A DNA stretch of 64,000 bases from JAEUMD01 sp050250815 (GTDB taxonomy: Bacteria; Pseudomonadota; Alphaproteobacteria; Rhizobiales; Hyphomicrobiaceae): NCBI GenBank assembly GCA_050250815.1, contig JBFWNY010000011.1, forward strand, positions 32,349 to 96,348. The letters are read 5' to 3'. Position 1 is the first letter of the stretch, and the number at the start of each line of letters is the position of its first letter. Both the position numbers and the translations under genes were made by a program. Of the stretch, positions 18,154 through 27,028 are shown piece after piece. Under the pieces are notes generated by a model. That model saw nothing but the letters and a program-made list of their open reading frames with translations. It did no database searches and was not told the origin of the DNA.

Positions 18154-19011
18154 ATGCCGCACGACGACCTGAAGTCCGCAATCGAAGCCGCCTGGGAGGC
18201 CCGCGATACCATCAGCCCGGCGACGAAGGGGACGGTGCGCGATGCGGTCGGCGATGCGCTCGACCTGCTCGACAGCGGTCGCGCCCGCGTTGCCGAGCGC
18301 TCCGCCGAGGGCTGGACTGTCAACCAGTGGCTCAAGAAGGCGGTGCTTCTGTCGTTCCGCCTCGCCGACAACGAAATCATCCCGTTTCAGAAGAGCGGCA
18401 CGTATGCCAGCCGCGTGCACGGCTGGGACAAGGTGCCGCTGAAGTTCGGTGATTGGAGCGCCCAGCAGTTCGCGGATGCAGGCTTCCGTGCCGTACCCGG
18501 CTCGATCGTCCGTAGGTCGGCCTATATCGCACCGGGCGTTATCCTGATGCCGTCGTTCGTGAACCTCGGAGCCTACGTCGACAGCGGCACCATGGTCGAC
18601 ACCTGGGCGACCGTCGGCAGCTGCGCCCAGATCGGCAAGAACGTGCATCTTTCGGGCGGCGTCGGCATCGGCGGCGTGCTGGAGCCGATGCAGGCCGGGC
18701 CGACGATCATCGAGGACAACTGCTTCATCGGCGCCCGGTCCGAGGTGGTCGAGGGCGTGGTCGTGGGCGAGGGTTCGGTGATCTCCATGGGCGTGTTCAT
18801 TGGCGCCTCGACGACCATCATCGACCGCGCCACCGGCGAACGGTTCGTCGGCCGCGTTCCCCCCTATTCGGTGGTGGTCTCGGGCTCGTTGCCCGGCAAG
18901 CCGCTGCCAGACGGCTCGCCCGGTCCCAACCTCTACTGCGCCGTTATCGTCAAGCGCGTGGACGAGAAGACCCGCTCCAAGACCAGCATCAACGAGCTGC
19001 TGCGGGACTGA
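18154..19011 (+). CDS. dapD: 2,3,4,5-tetrahydropyridine-2,6-dicarboxylate N-succinyltransferase
   Basis: Succinylates tetrahydrodipicolinate in the succinylase branch of lysine/diaminopimelate synthesis, feeding the pathway that lysA (9.3 kb) completes. The 285-residue protein has the family N-terminus, WTVNQWLKKAVLLSFR, and a left-handed beta-helix from about residue 125 built of hexapeptide repeats (for example AYVDSGTMVDTWATVGSCAQIGKNV). The C-terminus KTRSKTSINELLRD fits. The ATG at 18154 matches other DapD N-termini better than the one at 18139. Confidence 0.95.
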   Translation: MPHDDLKSAIEAAWEARDTISPATKGTVRDAVGDALDLLDSGRARVAERSAEGWTVNQWLKKAVLLSFRLADNEIIPFQKSGTYASRVHGWDKVPLKFGDWSAQQFADAGFRAVPGSIVRRSAYIAPGVILMPSFVNLGAYVDSGTMVDTWATVGSCAQIGKNVHLSGGVGIGGVLEPMQAGPTIIEDNCFIGARSEVVEGVVVGEGSVISMGVFIGASTTIIDRATGERFVGRVPPYSVVVSGSLPGKPLPDGSPGPNLYCAVIVKRVDEKTRSKTSINELLRD

Positions 19012-19217
19012 CCCGCGGCCGGTAGCGGCGCGGCGATTGCGCGGCGATTGGCACTGTGACCGCTCAGGCCGCGCGCGCCGGCTCCTGGTCCTCACGAGAG
19101 GCGGACTGTCCGCCTGCAACGTCGCACTGGATCAGGCCAATCCGGTGCGGGGACCGCTCGACGAGCGCCGCGGAATGCGCGAGGATTGGCGCATTCTGTC
19201 GAACGGATGCGCTCCAG

Positions 19218-19586
19218 ATGGCACCCAATGAGCCCGCAACATGGATAGTGCGCTCCGGCCGGGCCGCGAAAGTCCGACGGGCCGCGGTCGCGATGACCCT
19301 TGCCATGGGCGTACTAGCGGCTGGCTCGGAGCGGGCGCACGCCTTCTTCTGCTTCTCGTTCTCGTTCGGCGGCGGACCTCGGATTTCCTATTTCGCACCG
19401 GGAGACCCGACCGGACCGTGGCATGGCCCGTTCTTAACCCCACCCTATCCGAACGCCGCTCCATGGGCGGCGTCCGCACCACCCTGGGGACCCCCGCCGT
19501 GGCATCGACCGCCGCCGATGGGTATGAGCATGCCCGGCCCACCATGGCACCACTACCAGCCCGGCATGGTGCCCGGCTGGCGCTGA
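19218..19586 (+). CDS. Hypothetical exported Pro/Trp/Gly-rich protein
   Basis: A 122-residue protein I do not recognise. A hydrophobic segment (about residues 20-40) ending in ERAHAFF looks like a signal peptide. The mature part is low-complexity and rich in Pro, Trp, Gly and His (PPWGPPPWHRPPPMG), faintly like sulfur-globule-type proteins, a compositional comparison only. The upstream ATG choice is uncertain, as the frame is open from 19056. Confidence 0.5.
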   Translation: MAPNEPATWIVRSGRAAKVRRAAVAMTLAMGVLAAGSERAHAFFCFSFSFGGGPRISYFAPGDPTGPWHGPFLTPPYPNAAPWAASAPPWGPPPWHRPPPMGMSMPGPPWHHYQPGMVPGWR

Positions 19587-19735
19587 TTTGCGCCGCATCG
19601 GTACGACCGGCAAACGGCCATTGACGATGTGAGCGGGAAACGCACGGCCTCGCGACGGCCTGCTGCATCGAGCAGAGATTGCGTTGTCGAGTAGCGTCTT
19701 ATGCTCCGCCGCATGGACCCGCGGCAGGAGCAGCC

Positions 19736-20350
19736 ATGCCATTCCACAACCTTTCAGAAGCATTGGCCTGCAGGGCAGCTTCGCTCATCCGCGCGGATGA
19801 GCGGGGCACCATCGCCATCATGTTCGCTCTGCTGCTCGTGCCGCTCGTCACCGTTACGGTCGGCGCGCTCGACTGGGGCCGTGCCGAGACGGCCCGCCGG
19901 CAGCTGACTGCCGCGCTAGAATCGGGGCTCAGCTTCGCCGCAGCCGAGAACCACGACGACGACATCGCGATGGAGGCCGCCTTCCGCCGCGCCTTCATGG
20001 CGAGCCTGCCCGACGAACTCAAGGAGGCTCCCGTCACCCTGCGGCGCGACCGTGAGGGCCATCGTCTTCTGGCGGACACCGAGGCTCGAGTGCCGGCCCA
20101 TCTACTTGGCCTTGGCCAGGGGGCCAAGATCGACATTGCAGCGGAGGCCGAGCGCCGCCTGGAGATCCACACACCCCCATCACCGGCCATTGCAGAAGCC
20201 TTACCGCCCGGCGCGGCGCGAGACCTGGGTGAGATTGAACATCGCCTGCGTCAGGCGATCATGGGGCGCGGCGGACAGGCCGGGTTTGCGGGCGACATCG
20301 ATCCGCGCGCGCTGGAACTCATCCGCGATGCGATCCGCGCCGCCCATTGA
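19736..20350 (+). CDS. TadE/TadG-like pilus-assembly family protein
   Basis: A 204-residue protein whose N-terminal half has the TadE/TadG pattern: a short basic leader with RADERGTIAIMFALLLVPL, a single transmembrane helix (about residues 28-48), then a periplasmic helix with GRAETARRQLTAALE. An AGGAG ribosome site sits 6 bases before the ATG at 19736. No other tad/flp pilus gene is in the window, so this is an isolated member; such singletons are common in Hyphomicrobiales and of unknown role. Confidence 0.75.
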   Translation: MPFHNLSEALACRAASLIRADERGTIAIMFALLLVPLVTVTVGALDWGRAETARRQLTAALESGLSFAAAENHDDDIAMEAAFRRAFMASLPDELKEAPVTLRRDREGHRLLADTEARVPAHLLGLGQGAKIDIAAEAERRLEIHTPPSPAIAEALPPGAARDLGEIEHRLRQAIMGRGGQAGFAGDIDPRALELIRDAIRAAH

Positions 20351-20361
20351 AAGTCCGGCAA

Positions 20362-20769
20362 TCAGGTCCGCCGGCCGGAGCCGACCAGCCACTTGGGATC
20401 GAACCAGCGGTCGGCCGGCCCGTCGTAGGGCAGGCGCGTGATATCCCAGTGCCGGATGAAGGGCGCGTAGACGTCCCATACCGGCGGTCCGCCCCCGACG
20501 AACACCCGGCGGCCGCGATATCGCGCCAGGACATCCTCCGGCTTTTCGTGTGAGCGAATGACCGCGATGGTGCGATCCTCGTGCGCCCATTTGGGCACCG
20601 CGCCGATGGTCTTGGGTCCCGCGATCAGCACGTGCCCCTTGGTTTCATAGAAAAAGCGCTCGACGTCGGCGCGGAACTCGGGCCGCGCATCGCCCTCCCA
20701 AGGCAGGACGCCGTCGAGACCTAGCTGCCCGCTGAGACCGATTGCGCACATGGACCGGACGTCGGGCAT
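20362..20769 (-). CDS. Short dihydrofolate reductase-like protein
   Basis: A 135-residue protein with the order of motifs of dihydrofolate reductase: GLDGVLPWEGD (like the GxxGxLPW substrate loop), GHVLIAGPKTIGAVP (like GRxTxxSLP), and GRRVFVGGGPPVWDVYAPFI (like VxGGxxIYxxFL). It is about 25 residues shorter than typical DHFR and lacks the usual C-terminal strand, so activity is uncertain. The start at 20769 has AAGGAGA upstream. It may be a divergent reductase rather than the housekeeping folA. Confidence 0.7.
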   Translation of the reverse strand: MPDVRSMCAIGLSGQLGLDGVLPWEGDARPEFRADVERFFYETKGHVLIAGPKTIGAVPKWAHEDRTIAVIRSHEKPEDVLARYRGRRVFVGGGPPVWDVYAPFIRHWDITRLPYDGPADRWFDPKWLVGSGRRT

Positions 20770-20828
20770 GTCTTCTCCTTGCTTGCAGCTGGCTGGTCTT
20801 GCGGCTGGATTATTGCCTCGCCGTGCGA

Positions 20829-21383
20829 TCACTCGAATACGGAAAAGGCGCGGGCGAAGGCGACTTTGCCCGTCTTGCGCGGCAGGCCTTCCTCGCGCAT
20901 CGCCATGACCATGAGATAGGGCCCCCGGTAAGGCGAGTTGAAGCCTGCGGCCAGCTCGGCATCGAAGCCGAACCTTGTGTAGTACGCCGGATCGCCGACG
21001 ACGAAGATTGCCCTCCAGGACCCTTGGCGCATCAGGTCGACCGCCTCGGCCACCAGCCGCCGCCCGATACCCTGGTTGCGGTGGTCGGGATGCACGCTGA
21101 CAGGCGCAAGGCCGAGCGCAGGGAACGGCGCCCGCATGGGCGACAGCATGAGATGGCCGACGAGCTTGTCTCCGATCAGGGCGACAAGGGCCAGCGCGAC
21201 ATCCTTGTCCGTGCGCAGGCGTTCCACAGCGTCGGCTTCCGACGGCAGCGGAAAGGCCGACAACAGCAGTTCGCGGACCGCGGCGTGGTCGGCCTCCATT
21301 TCGTGCCGGATCGTCACGCCGCTCGTATCTGGAACCTCAGATTTGACCAACGCCTTCCGAACGGCCCTCACTCGTCTGATCAT
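20829..21383 (-). CDS. GNAT-family N-acetyltransferase
   Basis: A 184-residue acetyltransferase. The acetyl-CoA pyrophosphate loop is visible as VHPDHRNQGIGRRL, followed by DPAYYTRFGF. This combination resembles the YhbS-type family of predicted acetyltransferases. The ATG at 21383 overlaps the obgE stop as ATGA, indicating translational coupling. Substrate unknown. Confidence 0.82.
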   Translation of the reverse strand: MIRRVRAVRKALVKSEVPDTSGVTIRHEMEADHAAVRELLLSAFPLPSEADAVERLRTDKDVALALVALIGDKLVGHLMLSPMRAPFPALGLAPVSVHPDHRNQGIGRRLVAEAVDLMRQGSWRAIFVVGDPAYYTRFGFDAELAAGFNSPYRGPYLMVMAMREEGLPRKTGKVAFARAFSVFE

Positions 21384-22420
21384 GGCCGCCAAGGCGCCCT
21401 GACCGCCGGATCGTCCTCGTCCTCCTTGCGTTCCGCGCGGCCGATTTCGCGCGACATCGCGAACAGGGCGGCGTCGAGACCCTCACGCGAAACGGCCGAC
21501 AGCAGCAGCGGCTTCTTGCGCGCCGCCTTCTGCAGTGCGGCCGAGCGTTCTTCCCGGGTAGCGGCGTCCAGAGAATCGATCTTGGACAGCGCCACGATCT
21601 CCTTCTTGTTCTCCAGGCCGTGGCCGTAGGCCTTCAGCTCGCGCCGCACGGTGCGATAGTCGGACGCGACATCCTCGCTGGTGCCGTCGACGAGGTGCAG
21701 AAGCACACGGCAGCGCTCCACATGGCCGAGAAAGCGCGTACCGAGCCCAGCGCCCTCGTGCGCGCCTTCGATCAGGCCCGGGATGTCGGCAAGAACGAAA
21801 TCGACGTCGCCAGCACGGACTACGCCGAGGTTGGGGTGCAGCGTTGTGAAGGGATAGTCGGCGATCTTTGGCTTGGCCGCCGATACCGCGGCGAGGAACG
21901 TTGACTTGCCGGCGTTGGGCAGACCCACGAGGCCGGCATCGGCGATCATCTTCAGGCGCAGCCAGATCGTCAGCTCCTCGCCTGCGAGCCCTGGATTGGC
22001 GTGCCGTGGCGCCTGGTTGGTCGAGGACTTGAAGTGCGCGTTGCCGAAGCCGCCGTTGCCGCCTTTGGCAATAACCACGCGGTCGCCCACCTCCTTCAGG
22101 TCGGCGATCAGCGTCTCGTTGTCCTCAGCGTAGATCTCGGTCCCAGGCGGGACCTTGAGAACAACGTCGGCGCCGTTGGGTCCGGCACGATTGCGGCCCA
22201 TGCCGGGCGTGCCGCCTTTGGCCTTGAAGTGCTGCTGATAGCGGTAGTCGATGAGCGTGTTGAGGTTGCCCACACACTCGGCCACGACATCGCCACCCCG
22301 GCCTCCGTCGCCACCGTCTGGCCCGCCGAACTCGATGAACTTCTCACGGCGGAAACCGACGCAGCCCGCCCCGCCGTCACCGGCCTTCACATAGATTTTT
22401 GCCTGATCGAGAAACTTCAC
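21380..22420 (-). CDS. obgE: GTPase Obg/CgtA
   Basis: Essential ribosome-associated GTPase of 346 residues that acts in 50S assembly and stress control. The N-terminal glycine-rich Obg fold runs from VKFLDQAKIYVKAGDGG to about residue 158. The G-domain follows, with GLPNAGKST (Walker A), DIPGLIEGA (switch II) and SKIDSLD (N/TKxD-like). A GTG start at 22420 aligns with the standard family N-terminus and overlaps the upstream acetyltransferase stop as GTGA. Position downstream of rplU-rpmA is typical. Confidence 0.96.
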   Translation of the reverse strand: MKFLDQAKIYVKAGDGGAGCVGFRREKFIEFGGPDGGDGGRGGDVVAECVGNLNTLIDYRYQQHFKAKGGTPGMGRNRAGPNGADVVLKVPPGTEIYAEDNETLIADLKEVGDRVVIAKGGNGGFGNAHFKSSTNQAPRHANPGLAGEELTIWLRLKMIADAGLVGLPNAGKSTFLAAVSAAKPKIADYPFTTLHPNLGVVRAGDVDFVLADIPGLIEGAHEGAGLGTRFLGHVERCRVLLHLVDGTSEDVASDYRTVRRELKAYGHGLENKKEIVALSKIDSLDAATREERSAALQKAARKKPLLLSAVSREGLDAALFAMSREIGRAERKEDEDDPAVRAPWRP

Positions 22421-22959
22421 GGCCGAGCCTTCGCAGTACCGAAGCGCGCCTCGAATTCGGAGCGCCTCAGTAGAGTTTGCATGCCGGGCAGTTCCACGCC
22501 ACGGGCATTGTTGAAAAGCATGCAGGAGGCAACCGCGATGAAACCGAGCTTCTCCTGCACGCGCCACGAAGCCGGGTTTTCGACAAGATAGGACGAATAC
22601 ACCGTCTCGTCGCGCGAGGTGGTGTCAAAAAATGCGCCGACATAGGCGGCAGCGGCCTCCGTCATCAACCCATTACCCCAATGGCGTTTTCCGATCCAGA
22701 AACCCAGGTTCGGCGCAGCGTCGCGGCGGGCAATGCCGACGGCGCCGATGACCTCGCCACCCGATTCGATCACGTGGCCGATGGCGTTGGCCACGAACTC
22801 GTCAGCCAGGGCGCGCGGATAAGGCCACGGCGGCCGCGCGATCATGCTGACCACGTCCCAGTCGTTGATGTTGGCGTAGATGTCTGCCGCGTCGGCGGCA
22901 CGGGGGGCCCGCAGCACGAGCCGCGGCGTCACGATCTCGTCGGGCAGACCATTGTGCAT
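22417..22959 (-). CDS. GNAT-family acetyltransferase (RimJ/RimL-like)
   Basis: A 180-residue protein beginning IVTPRLVLRAPRAADA, the N-terminus of RimJ/RimL-type acetyltransferases, with FWIGKRHWGNGLMTEA as the CoA-binding loop and NPASWRVQEKLGF near the end. It is related to the adjacent gene at 22986-23570 and the two look like a tandem duplication. The start at 22959 leaves a 26-base gap from the upstream gene. An acetyltransferase at this point between rpmA and obgE is common in Hyphomicrobiales. Confidence 0.85.
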   Translation of the reverse strand: MHNGLPDEIVTPRLVLRAPRAADAADIYANINDWDVVSMIARPPWPYPRALADEFVANAIGHVIESGGEVIGAVGIARRDAAPNLGFWIGKRHWGNGLMTEAAAAYVGAFFDTTSRDETVYSSYLVENPASWRVQEKLGFIAVASCMLFNNARGVELPGMQTLLRRSEFEARFGTAKARP

Positions 22960-22985
22960 CGGTTCGCGTCCGCAGGCTCGAAACG

Positions 22986-23570
22986 TCAGGCGGCGCCGCG
23001 CCGCAGCCACGAGAATAGCACCGGGCGCTTCAGCTCATAGTGCTCGGATGGCGCGTCGAGGCGACGGGCATCGGACCAGGCCTTGCACGAGCGGGTGCGC
23101 ACGAAGCCCATCTTCTCGATGACGCGCGCCGAAGCCGGATTGTCCGCGAAATGGCAGCAGACGAGCGTGCCGATCCTGCGATCACGGAAGGCGAGATCGA
23201 TGAGCGCGCGTGCCGCTTCCGTGGCGAAGCCGCGGCCCCAGAACGGCTTGCCGATCCAGTAGCCGATCTCCGCCGACGTGCCGTCGTCCGATGGAACGTA
23301 GCCGGTCGCGCCGACGAGTTGCCCGGCATGCTCGACCACGAGCACCACCTCGCCGGGCGCCAGACCTGCCAGCCAGCGGCGGGCGTCCTCGACCGTGTAG
23401 GGATAGGGGATGCGCGCCGTCATCGACGCCACCTCCCAATCGCCGGCCAACCGCGCGATCTCCGGCACGTCCCGCGCTTCGGGTGAGCGCAGCAGCAGGC
23501 GCTGGGTTCGCACCGGAGTGCGAACGCCACTACGCGACAGCAAGCGCGAGATCAGCCGCGAACTGTTCAT
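22986..23570 (-). CDS. GNAT-family acetyltransferase (RimJ/RimL-like)
   Basis: A 194-residue paralogue of the next gene downstream, sharing TQRLLLRSPEARDV, YWIGKPFWGRGFATEA and NPASARVIEKMGF. It begins just after the rpmA terminator, so it and the following three genes (acetyltransferase, obgE, acetyltransferase) may form a unit separate from the ribosomal-protein genes. The start is either the ATG at 23570 or one six codons upstream. Substrate unknown. Confidence 0.85.
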   Translation of the reverse strand: MNSSRLISRLLSRSGVRTPVRTQRLLLRSPEARDVPEIARLAGDWEVASMTARIPYPYTVEDARRWLAGLAPGEVVLVVEHAGQLVGATGYVPSDDGTSAEIGYWIGKPFWGRGFATEAARALIDLAFRDRRIGTLVCCHFADNPASARVIEKMGFVRTRSCKAWSDARRLDAPSEHYELKRPVLFSWLRRGAA

Positions 23571-23590
23571 GAGCGGCAGGCTCCACACAC

Positions 23591-23618
23591 AAAAAGGGGA
23601 GACGTCGCGCGCCTCCCC
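23591..23618 (-). terminator. Rho-independent terminator after rpmA
   Basis: Read on the minus strand: GGGGAG, an 11-base spacer, CTCCCC, then TTTTTG. It lies about 30 bases beyond the rpmA stop codon. Confidence 0.8.
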
Positions 23619-23648
23619 CTCGTTCCCTACGGCCGCAAGGACCGGCCG

Positions 23649-23921
23649 TTACTCGGCAGCGTCCGCGCGGTCGGGGCGAACCGACACGTACGTGCGTCCG
23701 TTGCTCTTGGTCTTGAACTCGACCGCGCCCTCGGTCTTGGCGAAGAGGGTGTGGTCGGTGCCGATGCCGACGTTGTCACCGGGATGCAGCTTCGTGCCGC
23801 GCTGGCGGACGAGGATGTTGCCGGGGATGACGTGCTCGCCACCATAGCGCTTGACGCCCAGCATTTTGGGCTTGCTGTCGCGGCCGTTCTTGGACGAGCC
23901 GCCGGCTTTTTTCTGTGCCAT
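23649..23921 (-). CDS. rpmA: 50S ribosomal protein L27
   Basis: 90 residues, with the conserved N-terminus MAQKKAGGSSKNGRDS and GNILVRQRGTKLHPGDNVGIG. No cleavable N-terminal extension as found in Firmicutes. Pairs with rplU upstream. Confidence 0.98.
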   Translation of the reverse strand: MAQKKAGGSSKNGRDSKPKMLGVKRYGGEHVIPGNILVRQRGTKLHPGDNVGIGTDHTLFAKTEGAVEFKTKSNGRTYVSVRPDRADAAE

Positions 23922-23959
23922 CGATCAGATCCTTAGCTTTCAGCGTTCTGCCGGGCGCG

Positions 23960-24274
23960 TCAGGCGCCGATGATGGAGGTGATGCGGACCTTGGTTAGAT
24001 CCTGGCGGTGGCCGCGCTTGCGGCGCGAGTTCTTGCGGCGGCGCTTCTTGAAGGCGACGACCTTGGGGCCGCGGGTCTGCTCGACGAGCTCCGCCACGAC
24101 CTTCGCGCCCGACACGAGCGGCGCGCCGACCTTCACGCCGGCGCCATCGCCGACCATCAGAACTTCGGTGAATTCGAGATTGGCGCCGGCGTCACCCGCC
24201 AGGCGCTCGATCGTAATGACATCGTCCTTGGCGACACGGTACTGCTTGCCGCCTGTCTTGATGACAGCGTACAT
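23960..24274 (-). CDS. rplU: 50S ribosomal protein L21
   Basis: 104 residues, beginning MYAVIKTGGKQYRVAKDD and ending with KRRRKNSRRKRGHRQDLTKV, the L21 rRNA-binding signature. First gene of the rplU-rpmA unit. Confidence 0.98.
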   Translation of the reverse strand: MYAVIKTGGKQYRVAKDDVITIERLAGDAGANLEFTEVLMVGDGAGVKVGAPLVSGAKVVAELVEQTRGPKVVAFKKRRRKNSRRKRGHRQDLTKVRITSIIGA

Positions 24275-24545
24275 GGCTCGAGGGCCCTTTCTGTTGACCG
24301 CGCCCTGTGGCGCCCGGCGGCCCGGCCCTGGCGGGCTCAGGTTGTCGCTGGGACTTGAAGACCAAGCACGATCTCAAGGATCGGGGTCGGGCCTCGGGCA
24401 GCGCATTTAGCGCGCTCGGCAGGCCGCCGAACGCGTTGGCCAGGGTTATGTTCGCACAGGGCCGCAATGTCAATCGCGTGATACACCTGTGCGACAGCGG
24501 AACGGCCGACTTGGCGGTTCCGACCTTCCAGGAGGCAAAGGGCCC

Positions 24546-25565
24546 ATGCAAGACGCGGCGCCCCGATCGGGCCCGGCCATCGACGACAGCCTGCCGGCGA
24601 TCCCGCTGATCGACGTCGGCCCGGATTTCGCCGTCGAAACGCTGGAGAGGGACCGCGAGCGGGCCCAAAGGCTGCTCGACTCGGCGACCCAGCACGCGCC
24701 GACCCGGGCGCTCTCCGCGCTCGACACCGTATCGCGCAGATGGCTCGCCCGGTGGAATAACGCCCACCTCGACGAGATCGACCGCGTGGCCGGACTGCTG
24801 CAGCGGCCAGGCGCCTACTTCCTGTCGGTCAACTACGAATGGGGTTGCACCTGCCGCGTGGGCCCGTCGCCCGACGGCACGAGCGCGCGCCTGGTCCGCG
24901 TGCTCGATTGGCGGACGGAGGGCCTCGGACGGCATCTGATGGCGGCGCGGGTCGCCGGCAAGTCCGGTGCGTTCGTCACGCTCACGTGGCCGGGTTACAC
25001 CGGCGTACTGCAGGCGGTGGCCCGCGGCCGGTTCGCGGCGGCCCTCAATCAGGCCCCCATGCGCAAGGCACTTGGCTACTACTACCTGGACTGGGCAGCA
25101 AACCGCCGCCGCATCTGGGCCATGCCGCACGATACGCCTTCGCACGTGCTTCGCCACGCCTTCGAGGCCGCATCAAGCTACGCCGAGGCCAAGCGCATCC
25201 TGACCGAAACGCCCGTCAGCTCGCCTGCGATCTACTCGCTCGCCGGTCTTGCGCCAGGCGACACCTGCACCATCGAGCGCCGCGAAACGGAAGCCCGCGT
25301 CCACGAGGGCGCTCAGGTCGCCGCCAACCACTGGCAGGCGTTCGGCTGGCACGGCCATCCGCGCGGCATCGACAGCGCCGGACGCGCCTGCCGAATGGCG
25401 GGCGTATCCAATGATTTCGACACCACCTTCGGCTGGCTGGCGCCGCCCATCCTCAACGACCTCACGCGGATCGTCATGATCGCGGACGCGAGTAGCGGGC
25501 GCTTCATCGCACGCGGACACGAATCCTCGGGTCCCGCAACGCAGGTGCTGGAGGCCGTCGCTTGA
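24546..25565 (+). CDS. Ntn-hydrolase of the acid ceramidase/acylamidase type
   Basis: A 339-residue predicted N-terminal-nucleophile amidohydrolase. The segment YEWGCTCRVGPSPDG followed by VLDWR resembles the nucleophile-cysteine region of acid ceramidase, NAAA and penicillin V acylase relatives (G-C-T then D-G...R-x-x-D-W). In those enzymes self-cleavage before the cysteine, here Cys101, gives alpha and beta subunits. A later SPAIYSLAGLAPGDTCTIERRE and HEGAQVAANHWQ region also fits that superfamily. No signal peptide is seen, so it is probably cytoplasmic. AGGAGG lies about 10 bases before the ATG at 24546. Substrate unknown. Confidence 0.7.
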   Translation: MQDAAPRSGPAIDDSLPAIPLIDVGPDFAVETLERDRERAQRLLDSATQHAPTRALSALDTVSRRWLARWNNAHLDEIDRVAGLLQRPGAYFLSVNYEWGCTCRVGPSPDGTSARLVRVLDWRTEGLGRHLMAARVAGKSGAFVTLTWPGYTGVLQAVARGRFAAALNQAPMRKALGYYYLDWAANRRRIWAMPHDTPSHVLRHAFEAASSYAEAKRILTETPVSSPAIYSLAGLAPGDTCTIERRETEARVHEGAQVAANHWQAFGWHGHPRGIDSAGRACRMAGVSNDFDTTFGWLAPPILNDLTRIVMIADASSGRFIARGHESSGPATQVLEAVA

Positions 25566-25866
25566 TTGAAATGCGAAAGGCTTCATGCGTCGGAGCGTCG
25601 CGCCTCAATCCCGATGAGCAACGTGAACTGCATCCGCATGGCGCATCGATGCGCCCAAGCCGGTGATTTCTCGGCGATAGTACTCGTTCCTCCACGTTCC
25701 CGAGAGCAGAATAGAATGATTTTAAAGTGTTTTCGGGCTGCTCTGCCGAGTTGACATGCCGCCGTGGTCCGATGTTGATGGCGGTGCGGTTCCAATCGGA
25801 CACCGTGCCGGCGCAGCGTCGGCCTGATCCTAGTCGAGGCCTTGAACCTCGGTTGTGGAGGACACG
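25566..25866. other. Intergenic region before the iron-binding protein gene
   Basis: About 300 bases with no convincing gene. The part near 25700-25730 is AT-rich and holds TAGAATGATTTTAAA (25712-25726), an imperfect dyad discussed as a possible iron-regulator site. The promoter of the downstream gene is presumably here. Confidence 0.5.
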
Positions 25867-26997
25867 ATGACAGACTTCCGCGCGTGCGGGCGCCGCACGC
25901 CTGCCGTTCTACGTTCCACCCTCACAGCAGCGTTCACGGTCGCCGCTCTCGCCGCGGCCCAGCATGGCGCGCTCGCATCCAATCCCGTCGAGAAGTCGAA
26001 GGCCGCCGCAGAGCCGGCGCTGGATCGTTCCGCGGGGGGCGAGGTCAACATCTATTCGTACCGCGAACCGGGTCTCATCAAGCCGCTGCTCGATGCCTTC
26101 ACCGCCAAGACCGGCATCAGGACCAACGTGATCTTCGCCAAGGACGGCCTCACCGAGCGTGTAAAGGCGGAGGGGCCCAACAGTCCCGCTGACGTGCTGC
26201 TGACCGTCGACATCGGCCGCCTCACCGAAGCCAAGGAGCAGGGCATCACCCAGAAGATTTCCTCTGGGGAAGTGGACGAGGAGATCCCGGCGGCCTACCG
26301 CGACGCTGAAGGCCAGTGGGTCGGGCTGTCGCAGCGCGCACGTGTGGTGTTCGCATCGCGAGAGCGCGTGAAGGACGACACCATCACATATGCCGACCTC
26401 GCCGATCCCAAGTGGAAGGGCAGGATCTGCTCGCGCTCGGGCCAGCACACCTACAACATCGGCCTGCTCGCTTCGATCATCGCGCACGACGGACCGGAGA
26501 AGGCAGAGAAGTGGGCCGCGGGAGTCCGCGACAACCTCGCCCGCAAGCCGGCGGGCGGCGACCGTGATCAGGTGAAATCGATCTACGCGGGCGAATGCGA
26601 CATCGCAATCGGCAACACCTATTACATGGCCGCCATGGAGACGAGCGACAAGCCCGAGCAGCAGGAGTGGGCCAAATCCGTCAAGCTGCTGTTCCCCGAC
26701 GCTGCCGGCCGCGGGACGCACGTCAACATCTCCGGCGTAATCCTTGCCAAGAACGCGCCGCACAAGGATGCGGCGCTGAAGCTGATCGATTTCCTCGCCT
26801 CGCACGAGGGCCAGCAGATCTATGCCGAGCAGGTCAACGAATATCCGCTCGACCCGGATGTTCCCGTTTCCGACCGCGTCAAGGCGTGGGGCACGCTCAA
26901 GCCCGACACTCTGCCGCTGACCGAGGTCGCCAAGTACCGGAAGAAGGCATCGGAGATCATGGACAAGGTCGGCTTCGATCAGGGCCCTGGCGCCTGA
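25867..26997 (+). CDS. Fe(3+) ABC transporter periplasmic substrate-binding protein
   Basis: A 376-residue receptor of the FbpA/FutA/AfuA type. A Sec signal spans about residues 15-37. The first lobe begins EVNIYSYREPGLIKPLLDAF, where the tyrosine is a typical iron ligand, and NTYYMAAM in the second half supplies the YY pair that binds ferric iron. The ATG at 25867 is preceded by GGAGG at an ideal distance; a GTG at 25855 is unlikely. No permease or ATPase gene is adjacent, so the rest of the transporter must be elsewhere. A strong terminator follows. Confidence 0.9.
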   Translation: MTDFRACGRRTPAVLRSTLTAAFTVAALAAAQHGALASNPVEKSKAAAEPALDRSAGGEVNIYSYREPGLIKPLLDAFTAKTGIRTNVIFAKDGLTERVKAEGPNSPADVLLTVDIGRLTEAKEQGITQKISSGEVDEEIPAAYRDAEGQWVGLSQRARVVFASRERVKDDTITYADLADPKWKGRICSRSGQHTYNIGLLASIIAHDGPEKAEKWAAGVRDNLARKPAGGDRDQVKSIYAGECDIAIGNTYYMAAMETSDKPEQQEWAKSVKLLFPDAAGRGTHVNISGVILAKNAPHKDAALKLIDFLASHEGQQIYAEQVNEYPLDPDVPVSDRVKAWGTLKPDTLPLTEVAKYRKKASEIMDKVGFDQGPGA

Positions 26998-27028
26998 GCG
27001 CCGTCCCTGAGAGAAGCAAATGTAAAGC

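Noticed and set aside
19736..20350. TadG-like gene as evidence for a tad pilus locus
   Set aside because: No other pilus gene (ATPase, secretin, flp) is nearby; the gene is isolated.
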